Shown: one piece after another, positions 30,117 through 39,214 of the stretch
Position numbering within the stretch: the stretch's first letter is position 1
Layout: each line of letters begins with the position of its first letter
Origin: Xanthobacter tagetidis
GTDB lineage: Bacteria; Pseudomonadota; Alphaproteobacteria; Rhizobiales; Xanthobacteraceae
Assembly (NCBI RefSeq): GCF_003667445.1
Contig: NZ_RCTF01000019.1
Span: forward strand, 50,181-114,180
Length of the DNA: 64,000 nt
Direction: 5' to 3'
Notes under the pieces: generated by a model
What the model saw: the letters and a program-made list of their open reading frames with translations, nothing else
The model's database searches: none
What the model was told of the DNA's origin: nothing
Program-made: the position numbers and the translations under genes

Positions 30117-31295
30117 ATGCATGCTCCCGGCCCGCGCCCCGTCACCCCCTCCCGGCGCAGCGCCGTCGCCCCCTTCATGGTCATGGACGTGATGGCGCGC
30201 GCCGCGCGCATCGAGGCCACGGGCGGCAAGGTGATCCACCTGGAGGTGGGCCAGCCCGCCGCCCCTGCCCCGCTGGTGGCCCGCAATGCCGCCGCCGCGG
30301 CGCTGGCCGCCGGCCAGGTGGGCTACACCACCGCGCTCGGAATCCCGGCGCTGCGCGCCCGCATCGCGCGCCATTATGCCGACGCCTACGGCCACGCGCT
30401 CGACCCGGAGCGGGTGGTGGTGACGAGCGGCTCCTCGGCCGGCTTCATCCTCGCCTTTCTCGGCCTGTTCGAGGCCGGCGACCGGGTCGCCATCGCCGCC
30501 CCGGGCTATCCGCCCTACCGCCACGTGCTCAGCGCGCTCGGCTGCGAGCCGGTGCTGATCGAGACCCATGCGGAGGACCGCCACGCGCTCACCCCGGAGC
30601 AGCTGCGCCGGGCGCACAGGCAGGCGCCGCTCGCCGGCGTGCTGGTGGCGAGCCCGGCCAACCCCACCGGCACCATGATGGACCGCGCGGCGCTCGCCGC
30701 TTTGATCGACTGCGCGCGGGAGCTGTCCATCGCCTTCATCTCGGACGAGATCTATCACGGCCTCGACTATGCCTTTCCGGCGGTGACGGCGGCGGAGTTC
30801 GGCGACGACGTCACGGTCATCAATTCCTTCTCCAAATACTTCTGCATGACCGGCTGGCGCGTGGGCTGGATGGTGGTGCCGCCCGCTCTGGTGCGCACCA
30901 TGGAGCGGCTGCAGCAGAACCTCTCCATCTCCGTGCCGACGCTCTCCCAGATCGCCGCCGACGCCGCCTTCGAGGGCCGCGCCGAGATGGAGGCCATCAA
31001 GCAGAGCTATGTGGAGAACCGGCGCATCCTCACGCAGGGCCTGCCGAAGGTGGGGCTGACGCGCTTCCTGCCGGCGGACGGCGCCTTCTACCTCTACGCC
31101 GACGCCTCGGACTTCACGTCCGATTCCCTCGACTTCGCCACGCGCCTGCTCGACGCCGCCCATGTGGCGCTGACGCCGGGGGTGGATTTCGACCCGTTCC
31201 GCGGCCACCAGTATCTGCGCATCTCCTATGCCGGAGCGGCGGCCGACATGCACGAGGCGGTGGCGCGCATCGGCGCCTTCCTCGCCAAGGGGTGA
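30117..31295 (+). CDS. PLP-dependent aminotransferase, class I/II
   Basis: 392 residues of fold type I. The cofactor Lys is in NSFSKYFCMTGWRVGW, the substrate-carboxylate Arg in YLRISYAG, and the conserved Asn in ASPANPTGTMMD and the Asp/Tyr in ISDEIYHGLDY are all present. It resembles the aspartate/aromatic or alanine-type transaminases of the AspC/YbdL-like branch; the amino donor cannot be assigned. AAGGAAG lies upstream of the ATG at 30117. It stands alone before aat. Confidence 0.88.
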   Translation: MHAPGPRPVTPSRRSAVAPFMVMDVMARAARIEATGGKVIHLEVGQPAAPAPLVARNAAAAALAAGQVGYTTALGIPALRARIARHYADAYGHALDPERVVVTSGSSAGFILAFLGLFEAGDRVAIAAPGYPPYRHVLSALGCEPVLIETHAEDRHALTPEQLRRAHRQAPLAGVLVASPANPTGTMMDRAALAALIDCARELSIAFISDEIYHGLDYAFPAVTAAEFGDDVTVINSFSKYFCMTGWRVGWMVVPPALVRTMERLQQNLSISVPTLSQIAADAAFEGRAEMEAIKQSYVENRRILTQGLPKVGLTRFLPADGAFYLYADASDFTSDSLDFATRLLDAAHVALTPGVDFDPFRGHQYLRISYAGAAADMHEAVARIGAFLAKG

Positions 31296-31352
31296 CCACG
31301 CGGGGCGTCCCGCCGCCATGATGTCGCGCGAATTGATGCTAGTCTTGAGGCC

Positions 31353-32024
31353 ATGAGCCGCCTGTCAGACCAGATCGTCGAGATCACCCCGGACGTGCTG
31401 CTGAAGGCCTATGCCTGCGGCATCTTCCCCATGGCCGAGAGCGCGGACGATCCGGGCCTCTACTGGATCGAGCCCGAGCGGCGCGGCATCATCCCGCTGG
31501 ACGCCTTCCAGGTGTCCTCCCGGCTCGCCCGCACGGTGCGCTCGGACAAGTTCGAGGTGCGCGTCGATACCGACTTCGACGGCGTCATCGACGGCTGCGC
31601 CGAGCCGCAGGAGGGGCGCGAGAAGACCTGGATCAACGAGCGCATCCGCCGGCTCTATGGCGAGCTGTTCCAGCGCGGGCGCTGCCACACGGTGGAGGCC
31701 TGGCGCGACGGGCGGCTGGTGGGCGGGCTCTACGGCGTGCGGCTCGGCGGCGCGTTCTTCGGCGAGAGCATGTTCCACCGCGAGCGCGACGCCTCGAAGG
31801 TGGCCCTGGTGCACCTGGTGGGCCGGCTCAGGGCGGGCGGCTTCCGCCTGCTCGACACCCAGTTCGTCACCAGCCACCTGAAGAGCTTCGGCGCGCTGGA
31901 GGTCTCCCGGCGCCAGTATCATCGCCTGCTCGACCAGGCGCTCCAGACCGAGGGCGACTTCTACCGCTGGCCCGCCGCGGTGTCGGGGATGGGCGCCTTG
32001 CAGCCCACCAGCCAGACGTCATAG
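31353..32024 (+). CDS. aat: leucyl/phenylalanyl-tRNA-protein transferase
   Basis: 223 residues. It adds Leu or Phe from charged tRNA to proteins with N-terminal Arg/Lys, marking them for ClpAP. Family motifs: AYACGIFPMAE near the N terminus, WWS/P-type region as LYWIEPERRGIIPLDAF, GGLYGVRLGGAFFGESMFHRERDASKVAL and LLDTQFVTSHLKSFGA. The last ~64 bases overlap the convergent DUF2155 gene. The aat-DUF2155-NDUFA12 order is widely kept in this bacterial order. Confidence 0.95.
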   Translation: MSRLSDQIVEITPDVLLKAYACGIFPMAESADDPGLYWIEPERRGIIPLDAFQVSSRLARTVRSDKFEVRVDTDFDGVIDGCAEPQEGREKTWINERIRRLYGELFQRGRCHTVEAWRDGRLVGGLYGVRLGGAFFGESMFHRERDASKVALVHLVGRLRAGGFRLLDTQFVTSHLKSFGALEVSRRQYHRLLDQALQTEGDFYRWPAAVSGMGALQPTSQTS

Positions 32025-32602
32025 ATCGGGTGCTCCACGCCGTGGAGGCCCGGGCTGGAGGCGAACATCCAGCCGGTGAAGATGCGCCGCGCCTCGCCCT
32101 TGGGCGTCACCTCGTTCACCTCGGCGAAGGCGGTGGTGTTCTGCTGCTCCGTGGCCGGGCGCGTGTAGCACACGCGCGGCGTCACCTGCAGGCCGTGCTC
32201 GTTGGGGAACTGCACCGTCTCGCCGATGGCGACGTCGAAGGTGCGGATGCGGCCGGTGATCTTGTCGAGCCCGGCGAACACGGCGAAGCCGTTGGCGATC
32301 TTCACCGAGGGCGGCTGCACCACCACCACGTCGCCGTCCGGCGAGGTCTCGACCTGCGGGCCGGCGGCGGGCGGCGCCGGCTGGGCCGGAGGCGCGGCCT
32401 GCGGGCGCGGCTGCACGGGCTGGCGCGGCACGAGGCCGCCCGGCGGCGGCGGGGCCTGCTGGGATTCGATGCCCTGGCGCTGGGTCTGCGCGACGGCCGC
32501 AGGGGACGCGAGGCCGATGCCGGCGGCGGCCGCAAGAGCCACCGCGGCAAACGATGCCGCCGAACGACGTGTCGCTATGAGACGATAGGAAATCCGCACC
32601 AC
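31961..32602 (-). CDS. DUF2155 secreted protein
   Basis: 213 residues. Start is a GTG at 32602 (another at 32599), four bases after the NDUFA12 stop, with AGGACG upstream. A signal peptide (SFAAVALAAAAGIGLASPAAVA) is followed by a Pro/Ala/Gln linker (~40-85) and the DUF2155 domain, with FAGLDKITGRIRTFDVAIGE, a Cys in RVCYTRP, and HPIYDVWLVGCK. Function is not established. It overlaps the end of aat by 64 bases in the opposite direction. Confidence 0.88.
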   Translation of the reverse strand: MVRISYRLIATRRSAASFAAVALAAAAGIGLASPAAVAQTQRQGIESQQAPPPPGGLVPRQPVQPRPQAAPPAQPAPPAAGPQVETSPDGDVVVVQPPSVKIANGFAVFAGLDKITGRIRTFDVAIGETVQFPNEHGLQVTPRVCYTRPATEQQNTTAFAEVNEVTPKGEARRIFTGWMFASSPGLHGVEHPIYDVWLVGCKAPIPDTAAGQR

Positions 32603-32606
32603 CGTC

Positions 32607-33017
32607 CTATTCGCCCGGCGTCCAGGCCTTGTAGTCGCCGGTGACGCGCGGCCGCATGCCGCCGGCGAGCACGGAGCCCTTGGGGCGATAGGCGCCCGGG
32701 GTGCCGGTCATGTTGCGGCGATGCGGCTTCTGCCAGTCGCGCGGCGCGTAGCTCTCGTCGCTGGGCGGCGTGTCCACGCGGTGGTGGATCCAGCCCCACC
32801 AGCCGGGCGGAATGGTCGAGGCATCGGCATAGCCGTTATAGATCACCCAGCGGCGCTCGAAGCCGAGCGCCGGGTCGATGGCGCCGCCCTTGGTGCGGTA
32901 GTAGCGGTTGCCGAAGGCGTCGTCGCCCACATGCTCGCCGAACCGCCGGGTCCACCACCAGGTGCCCACGGTCTGCTTCTCCCACCAGGTGAAGATATAG
33001 AGCAGAAGGGTCTTCAC
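32607..33017 (-). CDS. NDUFA12-family complex I accessory subunit
   Basis: 136 residues from a GTG at 33017, chosen because GAGGCG precedes it and the protein then begins VKTLLLYIFTWW as in homologues; a longer frame exists to 33089. The block GTWWWTRRFGEHVGDDAFGNRYYRTKG and the following RRWVIYNGYADASTIPPGWWGWIHH identify the family (B17.2 in mitochondria). It binds the peripheral arm of alphaproteobacterial NADH:ubiquinone oxidoreductase and helps assembly. It is transcribed with the DUF2155 gene. Confidence 0.93.
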   Translation of the reverse strand: MKTLLLYIFTWWEKQTVGTWWWTRRFGEHVGDDAFGNRYYRTKGGAIDPALGFERRWVIYNGYADASTIPPGWWGWIHHRVDTPPSDESYAPRDWQKPHRRNMTGTPGAYRPKGSVLAGGMRPRVTGDYKAWTPGE

Positions 33018-33099
33018 AGCGCTTTCGCCTCGCTTGCGACGTCGGCCGGGAACATGCCACCTCGCCTTGGCCCTGTCCACCGGCGACACGCGCGCAGTC

Positions 33100-34239
33100 T
33101 CAGGGCACGAACAGAAGCATCACATAGACCACGAACACGATGAGATGGACGATGCCGGTGAGCGCATTGGTGCGCCCGGTGCCGAACGAGAGGATGCACA
33201 GCACGAAGGTCAGCACCATGAGCGTGCGGTCCTCGGGATCGAGGCCGAGCACCATGGGCTTGCCGATATAGATGCTGATCGCCGCCATGGCCGGAATGGT
33301 CAGCGCGATGGTGGCGAGCACCGAGCCGAGCGCGATGTTGAGGCTGTGCTGGAGATGGTTGCGCGCCGCCGCCCGCACCGCGCTGATGCCTTCCGGCATC
33401 AGCACCAGCGCCGCCAGCAGCGCGCCCTTCACCGCGTCCGGATCGGCGAGCTGGAACTGGCCGAGGAAGGTCTCCACCCCCGCCGCCACATGGCGCGCGA
33501 GCGCCACCACCGCGCCGAGGCTGAGCAGCAGCATCACCAGGGCGACGGTGAAGCGCCTCCCGTCCGGCATCCCGCTCCCGTGGCCGGGCTGCTGGGCGCC
33601 GAAGTGCTCGGCGTAGCGCACCGTCTGCATGTAGAGGAACAGGCAATAAAGCCCGATCGAGACGAACGCCATGTAGACCAGCTGGAACGGCGTGAACGTG
33701 CCGCGGGTGTGGGCGTGGGTCTCGTTGGGCAGGATCAGCAGCATCACGCCGAGGGCGATGATGACCGAGAGATAGCCGGTGACGCCCTGCTGCGCGATCT
33801 CCTGCTCGCGGTGCTTGAAGCCGCCCAGCAGCAGGCACAGGCCGACGATGCCCGAGGTGACGATCATGATGACCGAGAGCACCGACTCGCGGGCGAGCGT
33901 CGGGTTGTTCTCCTGGTAGAGCATCAGGGAGGCGATCACCGACACCTCGATGACCGTCACCGATAGCGTCAGCACCAGCGTGCCGAACGGCTGGCCTAGG
34001 CGCGAGGCCACCACGTCCGAATGGGCCACGGTGGCGAAGGCGGCCCCGGCGAGCAGCACGGTCGCCAGAAGGCTCAGCGCGGTGGCGGCGGGCCCATGGT
34101 TCTCCGGCGCGAGGTCCGGCCAGACGATGAGCGCAAGCGCCAGTCCGAGCGCCAGAACGGGGAAGGCATAATGCGCCGGCGCGATCCGGTGTCCGCTCAC
34201 ATCCGCCTCCGGTTCAGGAACGGCGGCGGTCTCGCACAT
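33100..34239 (-). CDS. ChaA-type Ca2+/Na+:H+ antiporter
   Basis: 379 residues from the ATG at 34239; a GTG at 34254 would add five. About ten hydrophobic membrane segments are visible. The two alpha-repeats of the cation/Ca2+ exchanger superfamily appear as LTLSVTVIEVSVIASLM and ALVLMPEGISAVRAAARNHLQHSLNIALGSVLA, each with the conserved acidic residue. ChaA exports Na+, Ca2+ or K+ at alkaline pH. It sits alone between NDUFA12 and agmatinase on the same strand. Confidence 0.88.
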   Translation of the reverse strand: MCETAAVPEPEADVSGHRIAPAHYAFPVLALGLALALIVWPDLAPENHGPAATALSLLATVLLAGAAFATVAHSDVVASRLGQPFGTLVLTLSVTVIEVSVIASLMLYQENNPTLARESVLSVIMIVTSGIVGLCLLLGGFKHREQEIAQQGVTGYLSVIIALGVMLLILPNETHAHTRGTFTPFQLVYMAFVSIGLYCLFLYMQTVRYAEHFGAQQPGHGSGMPDGRRFTVALVMLLLSLGAVVALARHVAAGVETFLGQFQLADPDAVKGALLAALVLMPEGISAVRAAARNHLQHSLNIALGSVLATIALTIPAMAAISIYIGKPMVLGLDPEDRTLMVLTFVLCILSFGTGRTNALTGIVHLIVFVVYVMLLFVP

Positions 34240-34302
34240 CACGCCGCAGTGCACAAGCGTTCCGGAGCGACACGCGGCAACCCCAAGGCCGCGTAGCGGG
34301 CG

Positions 34303-35283
34303 CTAGGGCGCGGGGCTGAATCCCTTTCCCTTGCGTTCGGCGAGAAGGCAGAGATAGGCGCTGGCGAGCGTCGCGCCGGCGAGCGCCGTGATCTCCGCAT
34401 GGTCGTAGGGCGGGGACACCTCGACCACGTCGAACCCCTTGAGATTCAAGGCGCCGAGGCGCCGCAGGCAGGACACCGCCTCGCGCGTCGAGAGCCCGGC
34501 GCAGACCGGCGTTCCGGTGCCGGGGGCAAAGGCCGGGTCGAGCGCGTCGATGTCGAACGTCAGGTAGCAGGGCGCATCGCCCACGCGGGCGCAGATGCGC
34601 GCGGCGAGCGCTGCCGGGCCCATCTCCCCGGCGGTGAGCGCATCGATGATCTCGATGCCGTAGCTCTGCGGCGCGTGGGTGCGGATGCCCACCTGCACCG
34701 AGCGCTCGGGCAGGATCAGGCCGTCCTTCACCGCGCGGGTGATCATGGTGCCGTGGTCCACCCGGTCGCCGGCATCGTCCCAGGTGTCCTGGTGGGCGTC
34801 GAACTGCACCAGGGCCACCGGCCCGCCGAGCCGCTCGGTCAGCGACTTGAGCAGGGGATAGGTCAGGAAGTGGTCGCCGCCGAGGGTGACGAGATGGCTG
34901 CCGCGGGCATAGTGCGCCGCCGCCTGCGCGGCGATGGCGGCGGGGATGCCGGCCGGCAGGCCGTAGTCGAACACGCAGTCGCCCGCATCCGCCACGTCGA
35001 GCGCCGCGAACGGGTCGAAGCCGAACGGGTAATAGGGATCGCCGTCGAGGATGGTGGAGGCGGCGCGCAGCGCGCGCGGGCCGAAGCGGGTGCCGGGCCG
35101 GTTGGAGACCGTCACGTCGAGCGGCACGCCCCACACCACCACCTCGGCGCCACCGCCGTCGCGGGCGTAGCGCCGGCGCAGGAACGAGGCGGCGCCGGAA
35201 TAGTTCGGCTCGGTCGACTGGCCGAAGCGGAAGCCGGGATCGAGCGCCCGGTCGACGGGACGGGGCATTGTGGGGTCGGCCAT
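34303..35283 (-). CDS. speB: agmatinase / ureohydrolase
   Basis: 326 residues. The two-manganese motifs are all present: LGGDHFLTYPL, QFDAHQDTWDD and LTFDIDALDPAFAPGTGTP, and the C-terminal EVSPPYDHAEITALAGA block is agmatinase-like (GxVVEVSPPYD). It would hydrolyse agmatine, or a related guanidino compound, to putrescine and urea. GAGGAGACC precedes the ATG at 35283. Some members of this family prefer guanidinobutyrate or other guanidines, so the name is family-level. Confidence 0.88.
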   Translation of the reverse strand: MADPTMPRPVDRALDPGFRFGQSTEPNYSGAASFLRRRYARDGGGAEVVVWGVPLDVTVSNRPGTRFGPRALRAASTILDGDPYYPFGFDPFAALDVADAGDCVFDYGLPAGIPAAIAAQAAAHYARGSHLVTLGGDHFLTYPLLKSLTERLGGPVALVQFDAHQDTWDDAGDRVDHGTMITRAVKDGLILPERSVQVGIRTHAPQSYGIEIIDALTAGEMGPAALAARICARVGDAPCYLTFDIDALDPAFAPGTGTPVCAGLSTREAVSCLRRLGALNLKGFDVVEVSPPYDHAEITALAGATLASAYLCLLAERKGKGFSPAP

Positions 35284-35495
35284 GGCAGGTCTCCTCGGAC
35301 GGCCGGACGCAGGGCCGTGCCGCCTTGAGACTGATATCCCGCCGTCCCGGTGATGATCCAGAGCCGCGTTCCGCCGGCCGCCTGCGACACTGCCACCCCC
35401 CGGCTGAGGCAGCGGTTCCCCATTGCCGCCGTCGGCGTTTCGTTTAGCTTGGCAATCCCAGCGGGCGACATGGGCGATGAAGCAACCTGGACGCG

Positions 35496-36698
35496 ATGAT
35501 GCTTGATGTTCCCACGCTCTTCCTGACGGCGACCCTCCTGAGTCTGCTGGTGGGGGCGATGCAGGCGGTTGCCTGCGTGCGGGCGGAATCGGAGGCGCTG
35601 TCCCATTGGGCCGGCGCCAGCCTGTGCTTCGGCGCCGGCTGCTTCATGGTGTTCCTGCGCGCCTCCGTTCCGCTTGAGCTGTCGGCCCTGGCCGGAAACG
35701 GGCTGATCTTCCTCGGCCTCGGCCTGGTGCTCTCGGGCGTGCGCGTGTTCGACGGGCGCACGCCGCACCTGTGGCTGGTGACCGCGGCCGCCGGCTTCGG
35801 CACCGCGCTGCTGGCCGCGACGTTCGCCTTCGGCGACCAGGCCGCGGCGCGCATCGCCATCGTCTCGCTGATCGTCGCCGCCTGGGCCGGCATGGGTTGC
35901 GTCATCCTGCTGCAGTCGGAGGCCGGCGTCCCGGTCGTCTCGCGGACGATCGCCGCCGTTCTGATGTGCAGCTTCGCCCTGCTCCATTTGGCGCGCGCCG
36001 CCGGCGTGCTGAGCGGCGCGCTCTCCCCCGACGCGGCCATGAGCGGCAATCCCCAGGCCGTCCTGCTGATGCTGGCGATCTGCCTCGCCGTCGCCTGGGG
36101 AATGGGCTCGCTGTTCATGGTGCTCGACCGGCTGGCATCTCATGATGCGCTCACCGGCCTCGTGAACCGCCGCATGACGCTGCAGCGCGCGCGGATGCTG
36201 CTCGAGGAGGCGCAGGTCAAGCGCCGGCCGCTCTCGGTGCTGATGGTGGACCTCGACCATTTCAAGTCCGTCAATGACCGGTTCGGCCACCATATGGGCG
36301 ATGATGTCCTGCGGGCGTTCGCCCGATGCGCCCGCTCGGCCCTGCGCGCCGGCGACTTCATCGGCCGCTACGGCGGCGAGGAATTCTGCGTGGTGCTGCC
36401 GGGCGCCGATACGGGCACGGCGCGGATCGTGGCCGAGCGCCTGCGCACGGTGGCGCAGTCGCAGATGCCGCCGATCGGGGGCCGGGAGATCCCGGTGAGC
36501 GTGACGATCGGCACGGCGAGCTTCGTCCCGGCCGTCTTGCCGGGCCATGAGATCGCGTGCGGCGACATGGAGGACCTGATCCAGCAGGCCGACCATGCGC
36601 TCTACGAGGGCAAGCGCCTCGGCCGGAACCGGGTGATCACCTTCTCGCCGTCAGGCACCCCCGTCTTCGAGATCAACGCCGCCCACGCCTGCGCCTGA
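35496..36698 (+). CDS. membrane-bound diguanylate cyclase (GGDEF)
   Basis: 400 residues. Six or so hydrophobic helices span ~5-205, then a GGDEF domain at ~215-385 begins SHDALTGLVNRRMTL. The active site reads GRYGGEEFCVVLPG, and RAGD lies five residues before it, i.e. an RxxD inhibitory site, so the enzyme should make c-di-GMP from two GTP with product inhibition. The membrane part lacks a named sensor domain. It is divergent from agmatinase and ends 10 bases from the convergent anti-sigma gene. A second ATG at 35499 is equally possible. Confidence 0.92.
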   Translation: MMLDVPTLFLTATLLSLLVGAMQAVACVRAESEALSHWAGASLCFGAGCFMVFLRASVPLELSALAGNGLIFLGLGLVLSGVRVFDGRTPHLWLVTAAAGFGTALLAATFAFGDQAAARIAIVSLIVAAWAGMGCVILLQSEAGVPVVSRTIAAVLMCSFALLHLARAAGVLSGALSPDAAMSGNPQAVLLMLAICLAVAWGMGSLFMVLDRLASHDALTGLVNRRMTLQRARMLLEEAQVKRRPLSVLMVDLDHFKSVNDRFGHHMGDDVLRAFARCARSALRAGDFIGRYGGEEFCVVLPGADTGTARIVAERLRTVAQSQMPPIGGREIPVSVTIGTASFVPAVLPGHEIACGDMEDLIQQADHALYEGKRLGRNRVITFSPSGTPVFEINAAHACA

Positions 36699-36708
36699 CA
36701 CCGCCCGC

Positions 36709-38538
36709 CTATTCCGGCGCGAGGCGCCCTTCGAAGAGCACCGGACCCGGCGCATCCCCCGCTGCCGTTCCCTGGGCCGGACCCAGCGTGACGGCCAGGG
36801 TCGCCCTGCCGAGCGCCCCCCGGTCGACCGCGCCGAGGGCGGGCGTGCGCACCGCGAGGCCCGCCGAGAACGAGCCAAGCCGCACCGCCTGCTCGCCCTT
36901 CGGCCGCAGCCACAGATGATAGGCCATGCCCTCCGGCGGCGGCGGCGCGAAGGCCCGCACGAACACCACCCCGCTCTCCGGATCGACCCGCACCGTCACG
37001 GCGGGCGCCGCCTGCGCCTGCAGCACCGCCACATAGTCCCCCACGCGCGGCCACACCCATTGGCGATACGCCGTGAGCCCGCCGAGCCCGACGGCGATGA
37101 TGGCGAGAAAGGCCGCCGCGGCACGCCAGATGGCGGCGTCCGGCGTCGGCCGGCGGGCCGGCTCGGCTTCGTCCTGCAAGGCCGCTGCGGGCGCTTCCGC
37201 CGCCGGACCGACCGCCGACGGGTCTTGCGGCAGCGAGGCGGCGGCATCCTCCAGCGCCCCGGCGCCCGCCGGAACGGCCTCCGCCGCCGCCGCAACCGCG
37301 ATCTGCGGTTCCGCGCGCGCAGCCTCCGGCAACGGCGGATCGGCAGGGACGGGAAGGTCTGGAGCCGGGGGGACAAGAACGGGAGCCCCTAGGCCTGCGC
37401 CGGCGAAGGCGGGAGAGGCCGGCGCCTGCGTGGTCCCGTCGACAGCCGGCGGCGTGAAAACAGGAGGCGGCGCCATTCCGGATGGTGCTGTGCCTGAGAG
37501 CGCTTCGCCCGCGTCCGGCGGCGCGAGAACGGAGCAACGGCCTTCCGGGGCTTTGCCCGCCGCCGGAGGGGCGTCCGGCGCCTCGGGCTGGACGGGCGCC
37601 CCCTCCGCAGCCGGCGGCGGGGCGAGAGCGGCGGCGGCAGGCGGCGGCGGAGCCGCGGGAGCGGAGCGGGACCAGCGCGCGGCGATGCGGCCAAGCAGAC
37701 CGATCCGCGCCGCGCGCAGCGGCTCCGGCGCGGAGGCGGCGCCGGCGGCGCCGGCTCGGTCTGTGTCCTGCGCGGGCGGGAGTGCCGCAGCCGGTGCGGG
37801 CGCAGGTGAGGCCGCAGGTGTGGGCGAAGGTGTGGGCGCGGCCGGCCCATCGCGCCCTGGCTTCGCCCCCTGCCCCAGCGCTTGCGCCGGCGGCGCCGCG
37901 GCAGGCGCGGACATGAGCCGGACAGCGGGCGCGGCACGGGGCGCGAGCGCGGCGGCGGTGCCGCCGGACGGCGCGGCGGCGGGTGCCGCGCGCAGCTCGG
38001 CCTCCAGCTGGTCAAGGCCGGCCAGGAGGCCCTCCCATTCCGCCTCGATGGCCTCGCTCATGGCCTTGAGCGCCGCGGTCCGGTCCAGCGGCGGCGGCGC
38101 CGGCACGGCCGCGAGGGCGGCGCGGCTGCCCGCTTCGGACACCACCGCCACCGACGGCGGAGGCGGGGCGCCCTGCCGGGCGAGGGGGCCTTGGGGAACC
38201 GGGGCCGGCGCCCCGCCTCTTGCCGTGGATGCAGGCGGCGCCGACCGAACTGGGGGCGCCGGCGCAGGCTCCGGCGCGGCAGGCGCTGTGGGCGGCGGCA
38301 GTGCGGCGAGGATGGAGGCGAGCAGCGCGGGCGGCGGCGTGACCGGCACCGACAATTCGTGCAGCGGCGCGAGCCGGCGCTCCCAGTTGCGCACCAGGCC
38401 CGCGAACTGGGCATCGGTGCGCAGGCGTTCGCGCGCCGCCTCGCGCCCGGCGCGGTCGAGCGTGCCCAGCACATACTCGGCCGCGAGCGCGCGATCGTCT
38501 TCGTTCGCCTTCGGCGTCACGGGCGACGGGCGAGGCAC
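36709..38538 (-). CDS. anti-sigma factor (RskA-like) with very long Ala/Pro linker
   Basis: 609 residues. Residues ~10-65 match an anti-sigma zinc-less ASD (ALAAEYVLGTLDRAGREAARERL). Then ~380 residues of Ala/Pro/Gly-rich low complexity with a small helical island (LKAMSEAIEAEWEGLLAGLDQLEAEL) precede a single membrane segment (AIWRAAAAFLAIIAVGLGGLTAY) and a C-terminal RskA-type extracytoplasmic domain (~115 residues, AYHLWLRPKGEQAVRLGSF). Typical RskA-like proteins are about 230-260 residues, so the linker is unusual. It overlaps the sigma gene end by 22 bases, showing they are a pair. Confidence 0.87.
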   Translation of the reverse strand: MPRPSPVTPKANEDDRALAAEYVLGTLDRAGREAARERLRTDAQFAGLVRNWERRLAPLHELSVPVTPPPALLASILAALPPPTAPAAPEPAPAPPVRSAPPASTARGGAPAPVPQGPLARQGAPPPPSVAVVSEAGSRAALAAVPAPPPLDRTAALKAMSEAIEAEWEGLLAGLDQLEAELRAAPAAAPSGGTAAALAPRAAPAVRLMSAPAAAPPAQALGQGAKPGRDGPAAPTPSPTPAASPAPAPAAALPPAQDTDRAGAAGAASAPEPLRAARIGLLGRIAARWSRSAPAAPPPPAAAALAPPPAAEGAPVQPEAPDAPPAAGKAPEGRCSVLAPPDAGEALSGTAPSGMAPPPVFTPPAVDGTTQAPASPAFAGAGLGAPVLVPPAPDLPVPADPPLPEAARAEPQIAVAAAAEAVPAGAGALEDAAASLPQDPSAVGPAAEAPAAALQDEAEPARRPTPDAAIWRAAAAFLAIIAVGLGGLTAYRQWVWPRVGDYVAVLQAQAAPAVTVRVDPESGVVFVRAFAPPPPEGMAYHLWLRPKGEQAVRLGSFSAGLAVRTPALGAVDRGALGRATLAVTLGPAQGTAAGDAPGPVLFEGRLAPE

Positions 38539-39053
38539 GTCGCGATCTCGCTGCCGCTGCGGGCGAGCCAGGCCTTCACGGTGGCCACGGGCGCGTCGAA
38601 ATAGACCGAAAGGGCCTCCCGGCTCCAGCCGTCGTTATAAGCGAGCAGCACCATGCGCCGCCGTTCCTCGGAGAGCGCGCCGAGCGCGCCGAGAAGGCGC
38701 CGCAATGCGGGGCTGCGCTCGCGCCGGAGCGGATCGACCGCGCCCTGCGGGGCGTCGAACGGCTCGAAGACGACGGTCTCGTCGCGCGAGCGGGCGACAT
38801 CGAGCGCGCTGGCGCGGGCGATCGCCACCAGCCAGGCAACGGGATCGTCCGAGGTCTGATAGTCGGCGGCCCAGGCATGGATGCGCAGGAAAGCGAGCCG
38901 CATGGCCTCGCCCGCACGGTCCGGCCGCCGCAGAAGGCGCAGCACGATGCCATAGAGCTTGGCGCCCGACAGGCGATAAAGTTCGGCCAACGCGCGCCGG
39001 TCGTCCTCCGCGACCCGCGCAATCAGATCTTGGACCTCGCGGGTGAGCGCCAT
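38517..39053 (-). CDS. ECF RNA polymerase sigma factor
   Basis: 178 residues: region 2 at ~10-85 (ALAELYRLSGAKLYGIVLRLLRRPDRAGEAM ... WAADYQTSDDPVAWLVAIARASALDVARS) and region 4 at ~115-170 (LSEERRRMVLLAYNDGWSREALSVYFDAPVATVKAWLARS). It resembles the SigK-like ECF group that is paired with RskA-type anti-sigma factors; release of the anti-sigma would turn on an envelope or oxidative stress regulon. The anti-sigma gene overlaps by 22 bases downstream. Confidence 0.92.
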   Translation of the reverse strand: MALTREVQDLIARVAEDDRRALAELYRLSGAKLYGIVLRLLRRPDRAGEAMRLAFLRIHAWAADYQTSDDPVAWLVAIARASALDVARSRDETVVFEPFDAPQGAVDPLRRERSPALRRLLGALGALSEERRRMVLLAYNDGWSREALSVYFDAPVATVKAWLARSGSEIATCLARRP

Positions 39054-39079
39054 GGCGACCTCGTGTTCCGTTGGTCGCC

Positions 39080-39103
39080 GGCAACTCTAGCGGCGCAGTT
39101 GCC
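39080..39103. promoter_or_regulatory. inverted repeat upstream of the ECF sigma gene
   Basis: GGCAACT (39080-39086) and AGTTGCC (39097-39103) are perfect inverted arms with a 10-base spacer, 27-50 bases upstream of the sigma start. This is the region where an autoregulated promoter is expected. It could be an operator or overlap the -35 element; no assigned binding protein. Confidence 0.35.
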
Positions 39104-39214
39104 GCTTGTCGTCACGCCAAATGGGGGAACCGAGGCCTTAAAATAGAAAATTTCCCTTGTTGCACCGCAACTTCGCTACGTCGCTACCTACTCTCGCGCC
39201 CTGCAACCAGGCGT

